Notes: generated from the letters alone by a model not told the origin. Positions 34,630 to 48,160 are shown, counted from the first letter of the stretch. The stretch is 64,000 bases of DNA from Cercophora sp. LCS_1 (GCA_036250225.1 JAPZLL010000038.1:1-64000); one strand, 5' to 3'. Numbers and translations: made by a program.

Positions 34630-36412
34630 ATGAACAGCAACGCGACGGCCTTCACGTCGCCCCTGGCGAGCCTGCGATATGGCGCTGTCAACGTCCCTCC
34701 CCAAGTCGAATACCTGGTTGAGACGATCTCCCAGGTGACAGGATGGCAAATCTTCTTCACCATCTTGGGCCTGCTTGTCGCTTATGATCAATGTAGGCGC
34801 ACATAATTTGGGGGGAAAAAAAAGTCGAGACTGACTGGATGTGCCTTACAGTTATGTATATCTACCAAAAGGGGTCGATCGTAGGCCCTTCATGGAAAAT
34901 GCCCTTCATTGGGCCTTTCCTGCAGTCCATGAACCCCAAGTTCGAGGAATACTATGCGAAATGGTTGAGCGGTCCTCTGAGCTGCGTCTCGGTCTTCCAC
35001 AAGTAAGTTGGCTGCGGGTTGGCGGTGCAAGACTGGAGGGGCTGTAACGTGCTAACATGAGATCCCGTAGGTTCGTTGTTATCGCCTCGACCCGCGATAT
35101 GGCGCGCAAGGTGTTCAACTCGCCTGCTTTCGTCAAGCCCTGTGTCGTCGATGTGGCGCACAAGTTGCTCGGCGCCGACAACTGGGTGTTTTTGGATGGC
35201 AAGGCGCATGTCGAGTATCGTAAGGGTCTCAACGGTCTCTTCACGCGCAAGGCCCTCGAGATCTATCTCCCAGGACAGGAGGCTGTTTACAACCGTTACT
35301 TCGACAGCTGGCTCAAGATCACCAAGGAGAACGGCGGCAAGCCTCTGCCTTTCATGATTCACTTCCGTGAGATCATTACCGCTGTCTCTTGCCGCACCTT
35401 CGTCGGTCATTATATCTCAGATGAGGCTGTGAAGAAGATCGCCGACGACTATTACCTCATCACCGAAGCCCTGGAACTTGTCAACTTCCCTATCATTATT
35501 CCATTTACCAAGACGTGGCGTGGCAAGAAGGCGGCCGACATGGTCCTTGCCGAGTTTTCCAAGTGCGCAGCCAAGAGCAAGGTTCGCATGGCGGCTGGCG
35601 GCGAGATCACTTGTATCCTGGACGCTTGGGTGAAGCAGATGGTCGATTCGAAGCGCTGGCGTGAGGCTGAGGAGAAGGGCGAGGCCCTCGAGGGTGTTGA
35701 GAAGCCGACTCAGATGTTGAGGGACTTTAGCGACTACGAAATCGCCCAGACCATCTTCACCTTCCTTTTCGCCTCCCAGGACGCAACCAGCAGCGCCTCA
35801 ACCTGGCTTTTCCAGACAATGGCCCAGCGCCCTGATATTCTTGACCGCGTCCGCGACGAAAACCTTAAGACCCGCAACGGTAACCCGAACGCTCCTGTGA
35901 CCCTCGATCAGCTTGAGTCCATGGCCTACACCCGTGCTGTCGTGCGCGAGCTTCTCCGATACCGCCCTCCCGTTCTCATGACCCCATACGTCGTCAAGAA
36001 GGCATTCCCCATCACCGAGACTTATACCGTCCCCAAGGGTGCTATGGTGATTGCAACCACCTACATGGCTCTGCGCGACCCCGAAGTGTATGAGCGGCCC
36101 GATGAGTTCGACCCTGAGCGTTACTACACCGGTGATGCGGAGGTTAAGGGTGCCAAGAACTATCTTGTGTTCGGCACCGGGCCCCATTACTGCCTTGGTC
36201 AGCATTATGCGCAAATGAATTTGGTTCTCATGCTCGGAAAGGCTTCGCTCATGATGGATTGGAAACATTACCCTACTCCCAAGTCTGAGGAGATTGAGGT
36301 GTTTGCCACCATCTTCCCCAAGGTAAGCATCCGAACACATGTCAAATGGTGGAAAATAAGCTGACCAGAACAGGACCACTGCCCATTGACTTTTGAGAAG
36401 AGACAGTGGTAA
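34630..36412 (+). CDS. ERG5: Cytochrome P450 CYP61, sterol C-22 desaturase
   Basis: Four exons, 34630-34792, 34852-35002, 35071-36322 and 36374-36412, encode 534 residues, the normal CYP61 length. Erg5 introduces the C22(23) double bond in the late ergosterol pathway in the endoplasmic reticulum, using NADPH-P450 reductase. An N-terminal membrane anchor (WQIFFTILGLLVAYDQ) is followed by YQKGSIVGPSWKMPFIGPFL. The I-helix oxygen-activation motif lies in FLFASQDATSS, the K-helix ExxR is E398-R401, and the heme loop FGTGPHYCLGQ carries the ligand Cys near 479. The C-terminus DHCPLTFEKRQW lies on a 39-nt last exon that is easily missed. No damage is seen. Confidence 0.96.
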
Positions 36413-37506
36413 AAGTAGCAAACAGATCAAAGCGGCGCCATGGTTGGCCCCTGCTGAGACACATCCCAGAAGTGGGACAGCACAGTCCCAACATGAGACT
36501 GACAAAGTCTGCCCTGGAATGGGCGAAATGAACGAGGTGGAATAATGACTATGCGACGCATCCAGCATATTGTAATGCTCGGCTGACGCTGTTGAGGTTT
36601 GGTAGACGGCAGGTGTTGGCCATGCCGAGCCAACCTGCTCCCTAAGAATTGTAATACCTAACCTTGTATATAGCCCTTGCATTGGCGAGTTTCCATCGGT
36701 CAAGCGGTTGAAAGAGTTAATGAAGTGGATAGAAAAGAGCTTCGATGGACATCTGAAGCCGGGTGGAGGGACAATAACGATAAGGGAGGGATAGGCGATA
36801 GTTATGGGAACGGACGGAATCAATTATTGACGAGTGAGGATAATACATAACCAAACCAAACCAACAGGGCATCGTTTGGAACATTGACCGAGAGGGTGGT
36901 GTATGAAGTGACGTTGACATTGGCTTCAGGGCTTTCGTAGGATCACTAGCTCTCATGTCAGCCTACTTGCAGTAGTTCCGGCGAAGAATCTTGAGGCAAT
37001 TGGATGAATCTTTATTCAGCTTTGAGGTTTCTGGGTAGCGCATGCTTAGCCCGCATCCACGGATTCTCCCAAGTTTGTCATGCGTGTTTGTAAATGAGTG
37101 CTTGAGCTGGTGTTGATGTCGAAGGGCCTAGGGCAGAGTTGGTGACAGGAAGAAATTGGGGCTATCCTATCAGGAATCAGACCCCAATCCAGGAGGGCTA
37201 GGGCACAGCAAATGGACAGATTTTTCCTTTGGTAAATGATTTCTAGGGCGCGCTGAAGACGACTACATCATGCGTCGTTGTTTCACACGAAGTATCGGTT
37301 GTAGCCATTTCTTTACGTTATACCGGCGGTGGACCGGCCTGGCCCCGGTCGGATGACGTTGGGTGGATCGCGGGGCCGTTCAACCGGTGTCGTCCATTCC
37401 TCCCGAGCAGCCACCTCCGAGATCCAATCCATCGTTGGGAAAACAAGCATTTCAACGACCTCCGATTTCGAGTCGACGAATTTGAATAATCGAGCACTTA
37501 GCCTCG
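36413..37506. other. Intergenic, ERG5 3' flank and rhodanese upstream region
   Basis: 1.1 kb without coding potential. 36423-37000 is probably the ERG5 3' UTR and flank. The stretch before 37507 is mixed and should contain the rhodanese promoter. No repeat or RNA gene was recognised. Confidence 0.45.
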
Positions 37507-38244
37507 ATGGCGTCCCGACAGTCAATTGTTACCCTCGCGCGAACGGCGCACCGCTCCGGCGCAGCCGCCCTGCGCCAACAGACGCGATGCATACATGCGA
37601 CTCCGAGCACAGTTGGCCTCATTGCCGCGACCCAATGGTGCAAATGGGCGCAAGATACCCCAAAGCCATCCGCAAGCCATTTCGGGAGCCGAACTGTTGC
37701 GCCGGTCGTCGCGCGGAGGTACTACTCGACCGAGAAACCGGTGCCAGAAAGCAAGATTTGGGACTTTGAACAGGTGGGGCCTCTCTGGCTGTGTCCTCGG
37801 TGACACTTTGAGAGGGACTTGGCGCTGAGTGTTCTTGTGGCCGTAGATCTCGAAACTGATACGAGACTCCAAGCACAATATTGCGCTCGTTGGTATGTCT
37901 TCTAAATCCTCAACTCAGCCCTGGAGCGACACGTGTAGCTGAGAGGTTGCTGTTTAGATGTCCGTGAGCCGGGGGAGCTGCAGCAAACAGGTTGGATTCC
38001 CGGCGCTGTGAACATTCCGATTACATCGAGTCCCGACAGCTTCCACATTTCCGAAGACGAGTTCGAGGACAGGTTTGGGTATCCCCGGCCAGCCAAGGAT
38101 ACCGAGATTATTCTGTATTGCAAAGCTGGTGTACGTGGGCGGGCTGCTGCCGGGCTGGCCAAGGACGCCGGGTGGGGGAATGTTGGCGAGTATCCGGGGA
38201 GCTGGCTTGACTGGTTCGAAAAGGGAGGCAAAGTAGAACATTAG
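37507..38244 (+). CDS. Mitochondrial rhodanese-domain (thiosulfate sulfurtransferase) protein
   Basis: Three exons, 37507-37773, 37847-37892 and 37958-38244, encode 199 residues. Rhodaneses transfer sulfane sulfur to thiophilic acceptors. Residues 1-75 (MASRQSIVTLARTAHRSGAA and on to RRYY), rich in R, A and S, form a mitochondrial presequence. The rhodanese domain follows: LVDVREPGELQQTGWIPGAVNIP, then the catalytic loop CKAGVR (Cys-x-x-Gly-x-Arg) near residues 160-165 and the C-terminal YPGSWLDWFE. The architecture matches yeast Rdl-type single-domain proteins. The 46-nt middle exon is fixed by the conserved VDVRE sequence spanning its junction. The 3' end converges on the Yip1-family gene, 216 bp away. 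Confidence 0.9.
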
Positions 38245-38460
38245 GCAAGTCTGTTCAAAGAGGACCTGCTGGGAAAGGGCTGGCCTTTCCATGTTACCCT
38301 ACAAAGAGCGCTCCTATCGTGGGAGGCACAACTCCTTGCTGTCCCAAACGCCAACCCCAAATGGTTTGTGCTCACCGCTCACAGCCAAGATATATCATAC
38401 AGAATAAGTAGATTGGAACAACAATCGGCCTGGTTTCGAACATCGAAACAAATCTGGGGC

Positions 38461-39403
38461 CTACTCAGGGGTTTTCTCTCCATCCCCACTCTTTAACGGG
38501 CTTCCGTGTGCAAAGAATAGCACTTTGATCGCAATGGCCAGCCCGAAATGCAGTGCCACCACCAATATCAACAACGCCTTGCTCGTCTGCCGATCCGTTG
38601 CGCTGAGGACTGGGTACAGATTGCGCAACAAAAAGGCGACCGACAAGCCGAATCCCACGCCAACAAACACCCAGTTGAGGATAGTGATCGACGACCAGCT
38701 GACAAGAGCAACCGGAATCCACACCAGGTTTCCATAGCCATACAGCGCCCAGCACTCGAGGAGATTTGCGCTCTCGGATCCGAAATATCGTAGAGCCAGA
38801 TACAGCACGACGGGAATGACAAAGGTGTAACCGTAAATCAGTCCAGCAGCTCCTGCATCTTGTCAGCATCTCCAACGTAGCCTCGCAGGAGCACCAGACT
38901 CACCACTCAGTAACCTAAAGTCATACGCAAACTGCCCTGCTCCTTGGCTCGCCCGATAATCACTGATAGTGCCGCCCAGAAACAGAATGAGCACCACCGT
39001 TGTGGCGATCCAGAACGGCCCGTACAAATCTGGGTTTCCCTCCAGCACATCCAGGAAGTTTGCCCGGGGGAAAAGCGCGGCCCAACACCGTGTTAGGACA
39101 GCAGACGTGTCGACATCGAAAAACTGCGCGTAGAACGAAATCGTCCAGAGGAATCGCTTTCCACCCCCGGAAGATGTTGGCGCGGTCGCAGGGAGTGGAA
39201 GGCCCGACGACGCCGTGTTCGCCTTGCGACCGAGGGCGGGCGCCGTCTCTGAAAAGTTGGAGTTGTGGAATTCAAGGTCTTCTTGAAGATCGGTATGGCC
39301 GAGATCACCCTATGAAAGGGGTTAGAACTGTGGTAGGGGAGCAGACGAGATAACAAACCTCGTCGTCAATGTCGACAACGGCGTCGTAGCCCGAGTTTGC
39401 CAT
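38461..39403 (-). CDS. Yip1-domain Golgi membrane protein (YIPF1/2, Yip5-like)
   Basis: Three exons, 39403-39359, 39309-38904 and 38852-38461, encode 280 residues. The Yip1 family comprises multi-span Golgi/ER proteins that bind Rab GTPases in vesicle traffic. The acidic cytosolic N-terminus (VDIDDEGDLGH) is followed by the family segment SFYAQFFDVDTSAVLTRCWAALFP and NFLDVLEGNPDLYGPFWI. Five hydrophobic spans follow: ATTVVLILFLGG; AAGLIYGYTFVIPVVLYLAL; LVWIPVALVSWSSITILNWV; VGVGFGLSVAFLL; and ALLILVVALHFGLAIAIKVLFF. The conserved YGYGNLVWIP motif (YGY in most members) is intact. Subfamily placement with YIPF1/2 rather than YIPF5 rests on the FDVDT segment and is moderately sure. Confidence 0.88.
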
Positions 39404-39877
39404 GATCGCCTCTCTTTGAGACGCAATTGCGCACAACTATTATCCACCCTGTCGCCTTGATCGGGCTGTCGAATACAGACTTATCTGCAGCGGAATCGGT
39501 AGGGAGGCGCGAACTGGAGGCCAAGGAAGAGAGCTCGCAGATTCGAGCTTGGGACAGCTGTTGCGATGACAGAATAGGCAATTAATTGGAGATGCTCCCA
39601 AGCCGCGTCTCGCTTACGTACGTCACACGTTCGGGAAATACAGGTCACGTGTTTCTTTCCGCAGTGAGTTTGGTCGTTGCACACAGCAGAACAACCACGA
39701 TTTCATGACAGCGTTACTCATAAACTTGGTTCATAGATAGATTGCCTGGAGTCTCATGCTATGGTCCGAGTGTACATCCATACGCAGCCCTGCAAACCCC
39801 TGCCAAGCCTTCTCGGAACAACGAAGCCGGTGATGCCGAAAACCAAAGACGCCAAAGACCATGATGGAGGAAACCGC
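39404..39877. promoter_or_regulatory. Upstream region of the Yip1-family gene
   Basis: 474 bp between tandem minus-strand genes. A CACGTG palindrome at 39646-39651 and a neighbouring TACGTACGTCAC element lie about 200-245 bp upstream of the Yip start. They are candidate bHLH/bZIP sites by sequence only. The rest holds the ubiquitin-L40 3' UTR. Confidence 0.4.
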
Positions 39878-40596
<719 letters not shown>

Positions 40597-41010
40597 CTTG
40601 ACGGCTGGATTTCGTGAACCTGCTCCTAGGGAGATGATGAAGTCGGAGAAGTTGCAGCAATGGCAATTTTTGGTGGGGTTAGAAATTTGGCCAAGACTAG
40701 GGCTCAGGTGGCCCCCAGAGAGCAGGCACGTGCGTCACAGTATGTTATCTGCCCCACACTGTACTGATTGAGTCTCCCTGGCAAGTTGCTGACAAAATAA
40801 ACGAGCCACCAATACATCAAGATGCCAACCCCCTCTCGTTGAGGCGTCAAAACATAAACCAGAGGTGTTCAATTATGATTTAGAGGCTCTAAATGTCATT
40901 TTTGAGGCCTTGAGCCTTTTTATTCGTGCATTTTTGTATCCTCACAGCCGAGCCCTTATGTTTATCGCTGCCCTCATGACCGCATTACCACTGCTCTCAG
41001 ACCCAGCGCC
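40597..41010. promoter_or_regulatory. Ubiquitin-eL40 leader and promoter; RRN7 3' flank
   Basis: 414 bp between tandem minus-strand genes. The transcribed leader starts somewhere upstream of 40596. CACGTG at 40727-40732 is within plausible promoter distance. 40790-41010 is AT-rich and should contain the RRN7 3' UTR. Confidence 0.45.
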
Positions 41011-42926
41011 CTACTGTTTATTAGCCCCCTGTTTCTGCCGCCTTTTTTCTTGCTTCTCGAACTTCAGCATTTGCCGTTCTAACTTGCAAACTGCCGTTAC
41101 GAGGTCCTCAATACTCAAGCCAGCTGCATCCGATACCACCTCATAGAACCTTTTAGCATGACCCCAGAGCTCTTTGGGGCCCTCGATGATTTGGTGCAGA
41201 TCTCCCATTCGAGGGAGCTCTCCTTTATCTTTGGGGTCAGGGTGGGGTGGAAAATAGGTCGTCTTGCTGTGCACACTCTTCACGCGAGCCTCGATCTCTG
41301 CGTCTGACATATCTTCTGTAACTGGGGGGGGTTGAATCGGCCGCAGAGGAAAAAGTCGGTCAATCTCGGTCTCATCTGTGGCGATTTAGCTCCTGGGCAC
41401 CAGTTTGGGCGGTACAAGAAAAGGGGGAGGGTTCACCTTTTGTTGACTTATCAATCTGCGTCTCCTGGAACCAATTCATGTATTCCTGCAACCCCTCGTC
41501 GCTCATCTTCCAGACATCCTCAGGTTTAATATTCTCGAAGTCGATATATGACTTCCGCTGGTTTAGCGCATTGGCAAACACGGCTTCCCAAGCCTCCCAG
41601 TCCATCTTCAAGCACAATGGGTCGTTTGAATCCCCAGGGAAGCGCTCCATATCGTCAAGCGGAGCAACGAACTTAGTCGCGAATACGAGGCTGGCGACAA
41701 GTAAGACGTCGGGAATGTCTATAAGGCCGAATTTCCTGTGACAGTTTAGATCACGAGTATTGGCCTTCGTCGGGAACGTAAAGTCGAGCTGGAGTGCTTC
41801 GGTAAGTTCCTCTGCGCAGCGGTACGCTTCGGCTGTTCATATGTCAGTCTTGACAACACGGGTTGCAGAGGGTAGCACAAACGTGGTAGAGCGAGATCCT
41901 TGATCCACAACACAGAGAGAGGCGCGACGGGAATCCTTGGGAATTCCATTTCATAGTTCTCCCAATATCCAACCATCAAATCCAAGACAGCCTTGTGCAG
42001 CTCACTGCCCTCAAACCTTGCGTATCTCGTCAGCAAAGTCCTGTGAGCCCATCCAGGTAGCCGTTCGCCCCATTCCTTAGGTACCAAATCGATCTATAGT
42101 CCTGTTAATAAATCGTTTCGGACTTCTCGCACATTTGAGCCTACCGCGCCGAGAAACGGGATCTGGTTCCCCTTCGCCCAGTGAAAGATATCCCCAATTC
42201 TCACCGGCTCTTGTCTCAGTACGCAAGCCAGATATACTAACGCCAACGTGTCCATGACGCTGGGCGTATCCCAGTCTTCTTCGTACCAGCTCTTGCTTCT
42301 GCCACGAAATCTCCTACAACCATCTGACTCGTTGTCGGTCTGCGTCAGGGCCTCGTCCAGTGAGCTGTACATTTCCACGTCCGAGCTCATCAGAGATTGC
42401 GATGGCCCTTGCGACTGCGATGATGGTTGCTGAGAATTCGACAGAGACGACCCAAGATCCTTGGCTTTCCCTTTGCCTTTGTCCGTTGTGACCGGTGTCA
42501 AGCCCTCGAAGCCGCGAATGCGCAAATCCCACAAGTCTCGACAAACAGACTCTAGATCTGGATGCAAACTCCTTTCCTCGACAAGCCACTTGACTTGCTT
42601 TCTCAAAATGAGCTGCAAACACTCTAAAAAGGCTTCCCTGGCTGCGTTCCCAGAGAGATGCTTTCCCTCCTTGGCCTTGGCTTCCTTTTGCTTGCGATGT
42701 TTCTTGCCGCTTTTGCCAAAGTTATCGTCGGCGTCAACATCAAACTGGACGAAGCCCTATGCATCGTTAGCGCTTGTTCTTCAATGGAAACACCTGTCAG
42801 TATAGCTACCTCGACTTGGTGGCCATTTTCGCAGTAGCGACGGCCGCTCTCCAGATAGTAGCGTCGGGTCCGACACTCGGCGCATCTCTCCTTATTTGGA
42901 AAGCGGCGCAGTTCCCGTTCCGCCAT
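41011..42926 (-). CDS. RRN7: RNA polymerase I initiation factor RRN7 (TAF1B family)
   Basis: Five exons, 42926-42810, 42756-42145, 42093-41883, 41832-41437 and 41375-41011, encode 566 residues. Rrn7 is the TFIIB-like subunit of the Pol I core factor that recruits polymerase to the rDNA promoter. The N-terminal zinc ribbon shows C15, C18, C32 and H36 in the RRN7-type pattern (ERCAECRTRRYYLESGRRYCENGH). The two cyclin-like folds are represented by VMDTLALVYLACVLRQEPVRIGDIFHWA and DIPDVLLVASLVFATKFV. The central stretch around residues 130-170 is Ser/Gln-rich and disordered. The C-terminus is helical and Lys/Gln-rich. Donor and acceptor choices were confirmed by phase at all four junctions. Intron 2 runs 42144-42094, with an acceptor at ACTATAG. 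Confidence 0.9.
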
Positions 42927-44092
42927 GATTGCTGTTTAAATATGTTGAGAATGCACCCGTTTCGGATTGACAGATTGTGTCGTGGAAGTGTTATACAAGA
43001 TATCGGTAAGGGAGAAAACTCCATGTGAAGAAATCGTAACCCTCCACCGCGTCGAAAAGTCGTTCCCACGAGCGCCTCGCACTTCCGTAGTTTTCTCGAA
43101 CTGTGTCGCTCATCCTCGAGACGCTGATCGTGTACGGAAGGGTAGAGTGTGGATGGTTTTAGGGGGGAAAACAGTCAATGCGGTCAAACGGCACTTCTCG
43201 GTTTTTAGTGCTGTAGCACTGCTGCCTCAGAAAAGACCATTGCACGACAAGCGCGCAGGCTCGCCGTTGGTTGACGTAGGCAAATACCCGATGCACAATT
43301 GACAAGCGCATGGGATCTTGTGTCAAATCCCGCTCCTCTCATTGATCGATAACTCGGCTTTTTGGGCACTGCGACGGAGGTCTGGTCAGGGATTGCCCCT
43401 CACCCTCAAACATGAAGTCAGCAAATTTGTTGCTGCTTCGTGTGACGTCCATTAACCCCGAGTTAGTTTCCAAGTCACAAGGGAAGCAGCGTGTTTTTTA
43501 GGTCCTGGAAATGAGATGTGTCTGGGCCGTTGGGACTGTCATCTAATCTGGATATGCACAATGAATATCAATCAGGTGTTCTTTGTGGACGCCCAATGAA
43601 GGATACTCAGAACAAAATTGTGCAGAACACAACGGTCTTCAATGTCTATCGGACAAAACCTGTGTAAACCTGTCTTGTTGACACACTGCATAGATGAAAA
43701 GGCCCAATCACTATGGGGGCCAAAAATTACAAGTGCACATGTTATCATTACAGCACAACCTGTGGGTTGATTTGCATTGCCTTCATTGCCACTCGTAGAA
43801 AACCCTTCCTCAATACTCTGCGCAAGGAGAAAATGGGGTCCCGTGAACCAACATGCTTGGAAGACGGGAAATCAGACCAACTTCTGTTCATAGTGCGAGC
43901 GGTGTAAGGCCGAATGTCCTGTACCTAGCGAGAAACGGTCCCGAGATGAAACAAGACAGTAGCTGCAGGAAACCCACAAATCAACCGATATACCTCAGCT
44001 GACCAAAACGTCAGAAACAAACGCCAGTCCGCGTTTTTGTCAAGAGGACGTCTTGTGTTTCCTCAAGCACTTTTCGCTCCCTCGCCTCCCAT
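42927..44092. other. Intergenic, RRN7 promoter and eIF5A 3' flank
   Basis: 1.17 kb on the tandem minus-strand arrangement with no supportable gene. 43500-44040 is AT-richer and probably the distal eIF5A 3' region. 42927-43300 should include the RRN7 promoter. Confidence 0.45.
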
Positions 44093-44897
44093 TTATTTCA
44101 TGGAAGACTCCTTAGCATCAATGGCCGCCTCCTCGCCCATAGCGGTCTGGACGGTGACGTCTGGATTATGGTCAGCAACATAGTTTGTGTTTCGAAATTA
44201 CGTCAAAACCCACTGGTGTCCTTCTCCTCAGTCTTGAAGAGCTTGGTGATCTTGTCACCGACATCACCGTCGGGCATGCGGACATCGTTCTTCTCATTGC
44301 CGCTGTCGTCAATCAAGTTGAGGAAACCGTCATCGGAGATATCAATCTACCAAGCCTGTAAGTGTCTGGACTAGAGCGCACAGGTCAGGTATACGTACAA
44401 GCTGGTACTCATAGCGCTTGACGACGGGCACATCCATGTTGTGGGTCGAAGGGCACAAGTCCTCAAGCTTCTTGCCGGTGAAGATGTCGATGGCGACAAG
44501 ATGGACCTTGGCGTGGCCGTGCTTGCCAGTCTTGGAGGTGGACATGTCCACAATCTTGCACGGGCGGCCCTTGATCACAACGTGACCGTTCTTGCGCAGG
44601 GCAGAGCACTGCATGGGGAAGGTGGCCGACGCGCCAGCATCGACGGACTCGAAGGTGTGCTCATGCTAGGGACGAAGGGTCAGCGCCATATTGAGTCGAA
44701 CTCGAGATTGATGAAAGACAAGCGATCAGGCGACAGGGAGATGGGCCATGGGCAACGTCACTGGTAGGCGATGGAGGACATGTGCGCTTCTCGAGGTATC
44801 GTGGGGCTGGGTGAGGTGCGGGGTGGTTTTTTCGCCCAAAGCACAACAGCGTGACAAGGTGAGGGGAGACTCAGGTACTTACATCGGAGTCAGCCAT
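44093..44897 (-). CDS. Translation factor eIF5A
   Basis: Four exons, 44897-44883, 44665-44399, 44346-44214 and 44160-44093, encode 160 residues. eIF5A resolves ribosome stalls, for example at proline runs, and aids termination. It is the only known hypusine-containing protein. The hypusination loop STSKTGKHGHAK is intact, with the modifiable lysine at about residue 53. The C-terminal OB fold begins with the GKKLEDLCPSTHNMDVPVVK segment and ends EAAIDAKESSMK. The first exon codes only MADSD, and its 217-nt intron is the longest among the short-intron genes here. The gene diverges from VPS52. Confidence 0.96.
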
Positions 44898-45785
44898 CTT
44901 AACGGTCTTGAAAGGATACTGCGCAAGAGCAAGAGAAAGAAAAATGTGAGGCTAGGCCCAAGAAGATGTTGAATGCACCGAGGGAGGGAGAGTGGTGCAG
45001 GACGGAGGGGGGAGGGTTGGCGGAAATTTGTGGTTTTGAAGGACAAACTGGGGGGAGGGGATGAAGAAAAGTAACGCCCCGCGCCAGATGACCCCTCCTC
45101 CACTACCTGCTGCCACGGCCTCTGGGCCGCTGAATTTTAACATTGTGGTGCCCTGGTTGAATTCTGTCACCTAGCGCAATTATTGGGACCTTCTTCTTTT
45201 TTTCCTCCCCACCCGTCGCGTTTTCTTCCATTGTCGTCCCTGCTGCCCCACCCGGGTTGCTGGAAATGTCTAATCCGGCATGACTTTCACCGATACAAGG
45301 GATCCTACCGGGCGCATTGTGAGCTCCCAATGAATAGGTACATCCGTAGGCATATGAGAACAGCTAGAATCCAAATCCTTGGTTTGGTATCCGTTGGGCT
45401 GCGTTCGTGGGACTCAATTCGTGAAAATATTGCCCCTCCCGAAACAACATTGCCCCGCCTTCAATCGCAACCCGCTTCTAGCCTGTTTCGGCGGAGCTCC
45501 CTCAGACTCACTGGGCTGGCAGTGGCTGACAGCTGACCAATCAGCTATCAGCCATCTGCAAAGGAATGGTCAGCCTTGCTCAGGTCAGCGCTGCGCGACA
45601 GGCGTTGTTGCAGCATGGCTCGGCGCTCGCTAACAAGCGCGCCTCGTCGCTGCGCCAGTGGAACATCTGAGAGGCCAGCTCATACAGGGCCCAGCAAACA
45701 AGCAAGCTGCCGTCGGGTTTCGACGTTTTCCCTCCAAACCGGACGTGCAATTGCCCTTGCGTGATGCGGTGGCTCGAGGTTCACC
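44898..45785. promoter_or_regulatory. Divergent promoter, eIF5A / VPS52
   Basis: 888 bp. The first ~170 bases are strongly polypurine on the plus strand (polypyrimidine on the eIF5A sense strand, 44975-45065), a common leader feature of highly expressed fungal translation genes. The VPS52-proximal half has no clear motif. Confidence 0.45.
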
Positions 45786-47898
45786 ATGTGGCTTGATCGA
45801 CGCCCTGGCGCATTGTCCGGAAGTGCATCTGGAGCTTCCCAACCCAACAGCCGCCTTATCTCGCCGTTGCCGCCGCGCCGTACTCTGACCGTCCGCAACC
45901 CTCACCTCGCGGCCCAGATAGGGGGAGCTAACCCTAAGGGCTCGTCTCTATCACTTGTATCCAACGATTCTTCATCGTCACTCCTGTCCTCTTCGAGACG
46001 AGCACCGGCTTCAGCTCTGAAGAGGCCGACAACGAATGAAGATGCGCCAGACCCCGAAGAAGTGCTGGGGAGGATACTGGGCGCTCCGCCAACAGGCATA
46101 ACATCGGGAGAGCTTGATAGCCGTCGAATTACCGAAGATGATCTGGAATATGATTTTGATTTTGGTGGACTGAGCTTGACTGAGCTAGCAAGCGACGAGT
46201 TGGATCGAGACTTGGATGTCTCGTGCCAATCACAGACCCTCGAGGACTGTAAGCTATGCCGAGATCTTTCGCCCTGGCTTCCTAGTAGAAATGCTAAGAT
46301 CACAAGCAGACGAGAAGGACAAGGCGAAATTCGAGAAGCTCCATCGAGACATCCGCGCCTGCGATGACATCCTCTCCTCGGTCGAGACCAACCTGACCAG
46401 CTTTCGTAACGACCTAGCTGCAGTTTCGGCCGATATAGAGAGCTTACAAGCTCGATCTACTGCTCTCAACATCCGACTGGAGAATCGAAAGGCAGTTGAG
46501 AGGGGGCTAGGGCCCATTGTCGAGGAGCTCAGTGTATCCCCGACGATCGTTTCGCGGATATCCGAGGGCCACATCGATGAGGCATGGATGAAAGTGCTGG
46601 GCGACTTGGACAAGAGGGCCATGGCTCATAAGAAGAGCTCGAGCCAAATCCAGAGCAAGGCGCTGGCAGACATCGGGCCATTGCTAGAGAAGCTCATCCT
46701 CAAGGTAGTCCCATCCTGCCAACCCCGATAATCCTCGCTGACTGGAAAGGCTGTCGAGCGCATACGTGATTTTCTCGTGGCGCAGATCAAAGCATTGAGG
46801 TCGCCTCACATCAACGCCCAGATCATCCAACAACAAACCTTTCTCAGGTTCAAGGACTTGTACTCGTTTCTTCACCGCCATCAGCCTGACCTTGCCCGTG
46901 ACATCTGTCTCGCATACATGAACACAATGCGCTGGTATTACCTCAACCAATTCACTCGGTACGAAAAATCACTGGGAAAGCTCAAACTGCATGCCATCGA
47001 CAAGAGTGACGTACTAGGCCACGAGGACATTTCTCGGCGGACAACGGTCCTCTCAGGGTCCAAGATTGCCAGCGCGCCACACGACGCCTTCAGCATCGGT
47101 CGACGCATTGATATCCTTCGCACAAGTAACCGGGCAGCAATCTCATCCTATCTCGCAGAAGAAGATCAATCAACACATTATCTTGAGGTGACGTTCCGGA
47201 ACTTCAACCTCGCTTTGATTGACAACGCCACGGCCGAATACACATTCTTGGCTACATTTTTCAGTCCGTCGCTATCATTCGCCGTCATTTCGCGCCACTT
47301 CAACTACATATTTGAACCAACTTTCGCTCTCGGCCAGACTCTGACAAAACAGCTTGTCGCCGACACCCTCGACGGCCTTGGCGTTCTTCTCTGTGTTCGT
47401 ATCAACCAGCATCTTGCCTTTGAGCTGCAGCGCCGCCGTGTCCCTACGGTCGACAGCTACATCAATGGCACCGCTATGGCATTGTGGCCGCGTTTGCAGA
47501 GCGTCATGGATGCCCACTGTGAATCGGTGCGCGCTCTCGTTGCCGCATTGCCTACCCGTGCGCCATCAGTGTCGAGCGTTAAAACAGCGTCGGCAGCTCC
47601 GCACGTCGTTACTCAGCGATTCGGACAGCTACTTCATGGCGTTCTGGCGCTGAGCACCGAGGCTGCGGATGATGAACCGGTTGTTACGAGCTTGAGGAGG
47701 CTGAGAAATGAAATGGAGGTGTTCCTAACAAAGTTTAGCGCTGCGACTTTCGGAGCAGATAAAAGGAAGCGGGTGCGGTTCTTGTATAACAACTATAGCT
47801 TGATCTTGACGATTATTGGGGATGTGACAGGAAAATTAGCTGTCGAGTTTCAGGAGCATTTCGAGGCGTTGAAGACAGGCTTTCAGGAAGGGGCGTAG
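45786..47898 (+). CDS. VPS52: GARP complex subunit VPS52
   Basis: Three exons, 45786-46248, 46310-46704 and 46750-47898, encode 668 residues. Vps52 is part of the Golgi-associated retrograde protein complex that tethers endosome-derived vesicles at the trans-Golgi. The N-terminal ~130 residues are Ser/Pro-rich and disordered. The conserved coiled-coil segment is KFEKLHRDIRACDDILSSVE and TNLTSFRNDLAAVSADIESLQ. The second exon ends LLEKLILK, joined to AVERIRDFLVAQIKALR. LARDICLAYMNTMRWYYLNQFTRYEKSL is the signature of the family. At the first intron several AG acceptors exist; 46309 gives the family-like TLEDYEKDKAKFEKL and is the only choice I find convincing in phase. The start at 45786 has a CACC context. 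Confidence 0.92.
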
Positions 47899-48160
47899 TC
47901 AAGTTGATGGTCAGGGGTATAGATAAAACGCGGGCTGTTGAGATATGTAACTAGTCTGAGGGTAGTAAGCCTTGTGCAAAATTCTCCTTGACCCTCCTAT
48001 TCTGATAACCATGCAAGCGCGACCATCTCCGCCGTGATCAACCTTTTGAACGCCATCTCATCCAGCCATATATGTCTGTTTGCCCGCCTGCCCGCCTACC
48101 TGCTCAGTCCGAACGCCACAATGGTAAACACTTCGTTTCAGGGGAGGGTACGGAACGCAT

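Noticed and set aside
35798..36823. 341-codon minus-strand frame over ERG5
   Set aside because: It is the antisense shadow of the highly codon-biased ERG5 exon 3.
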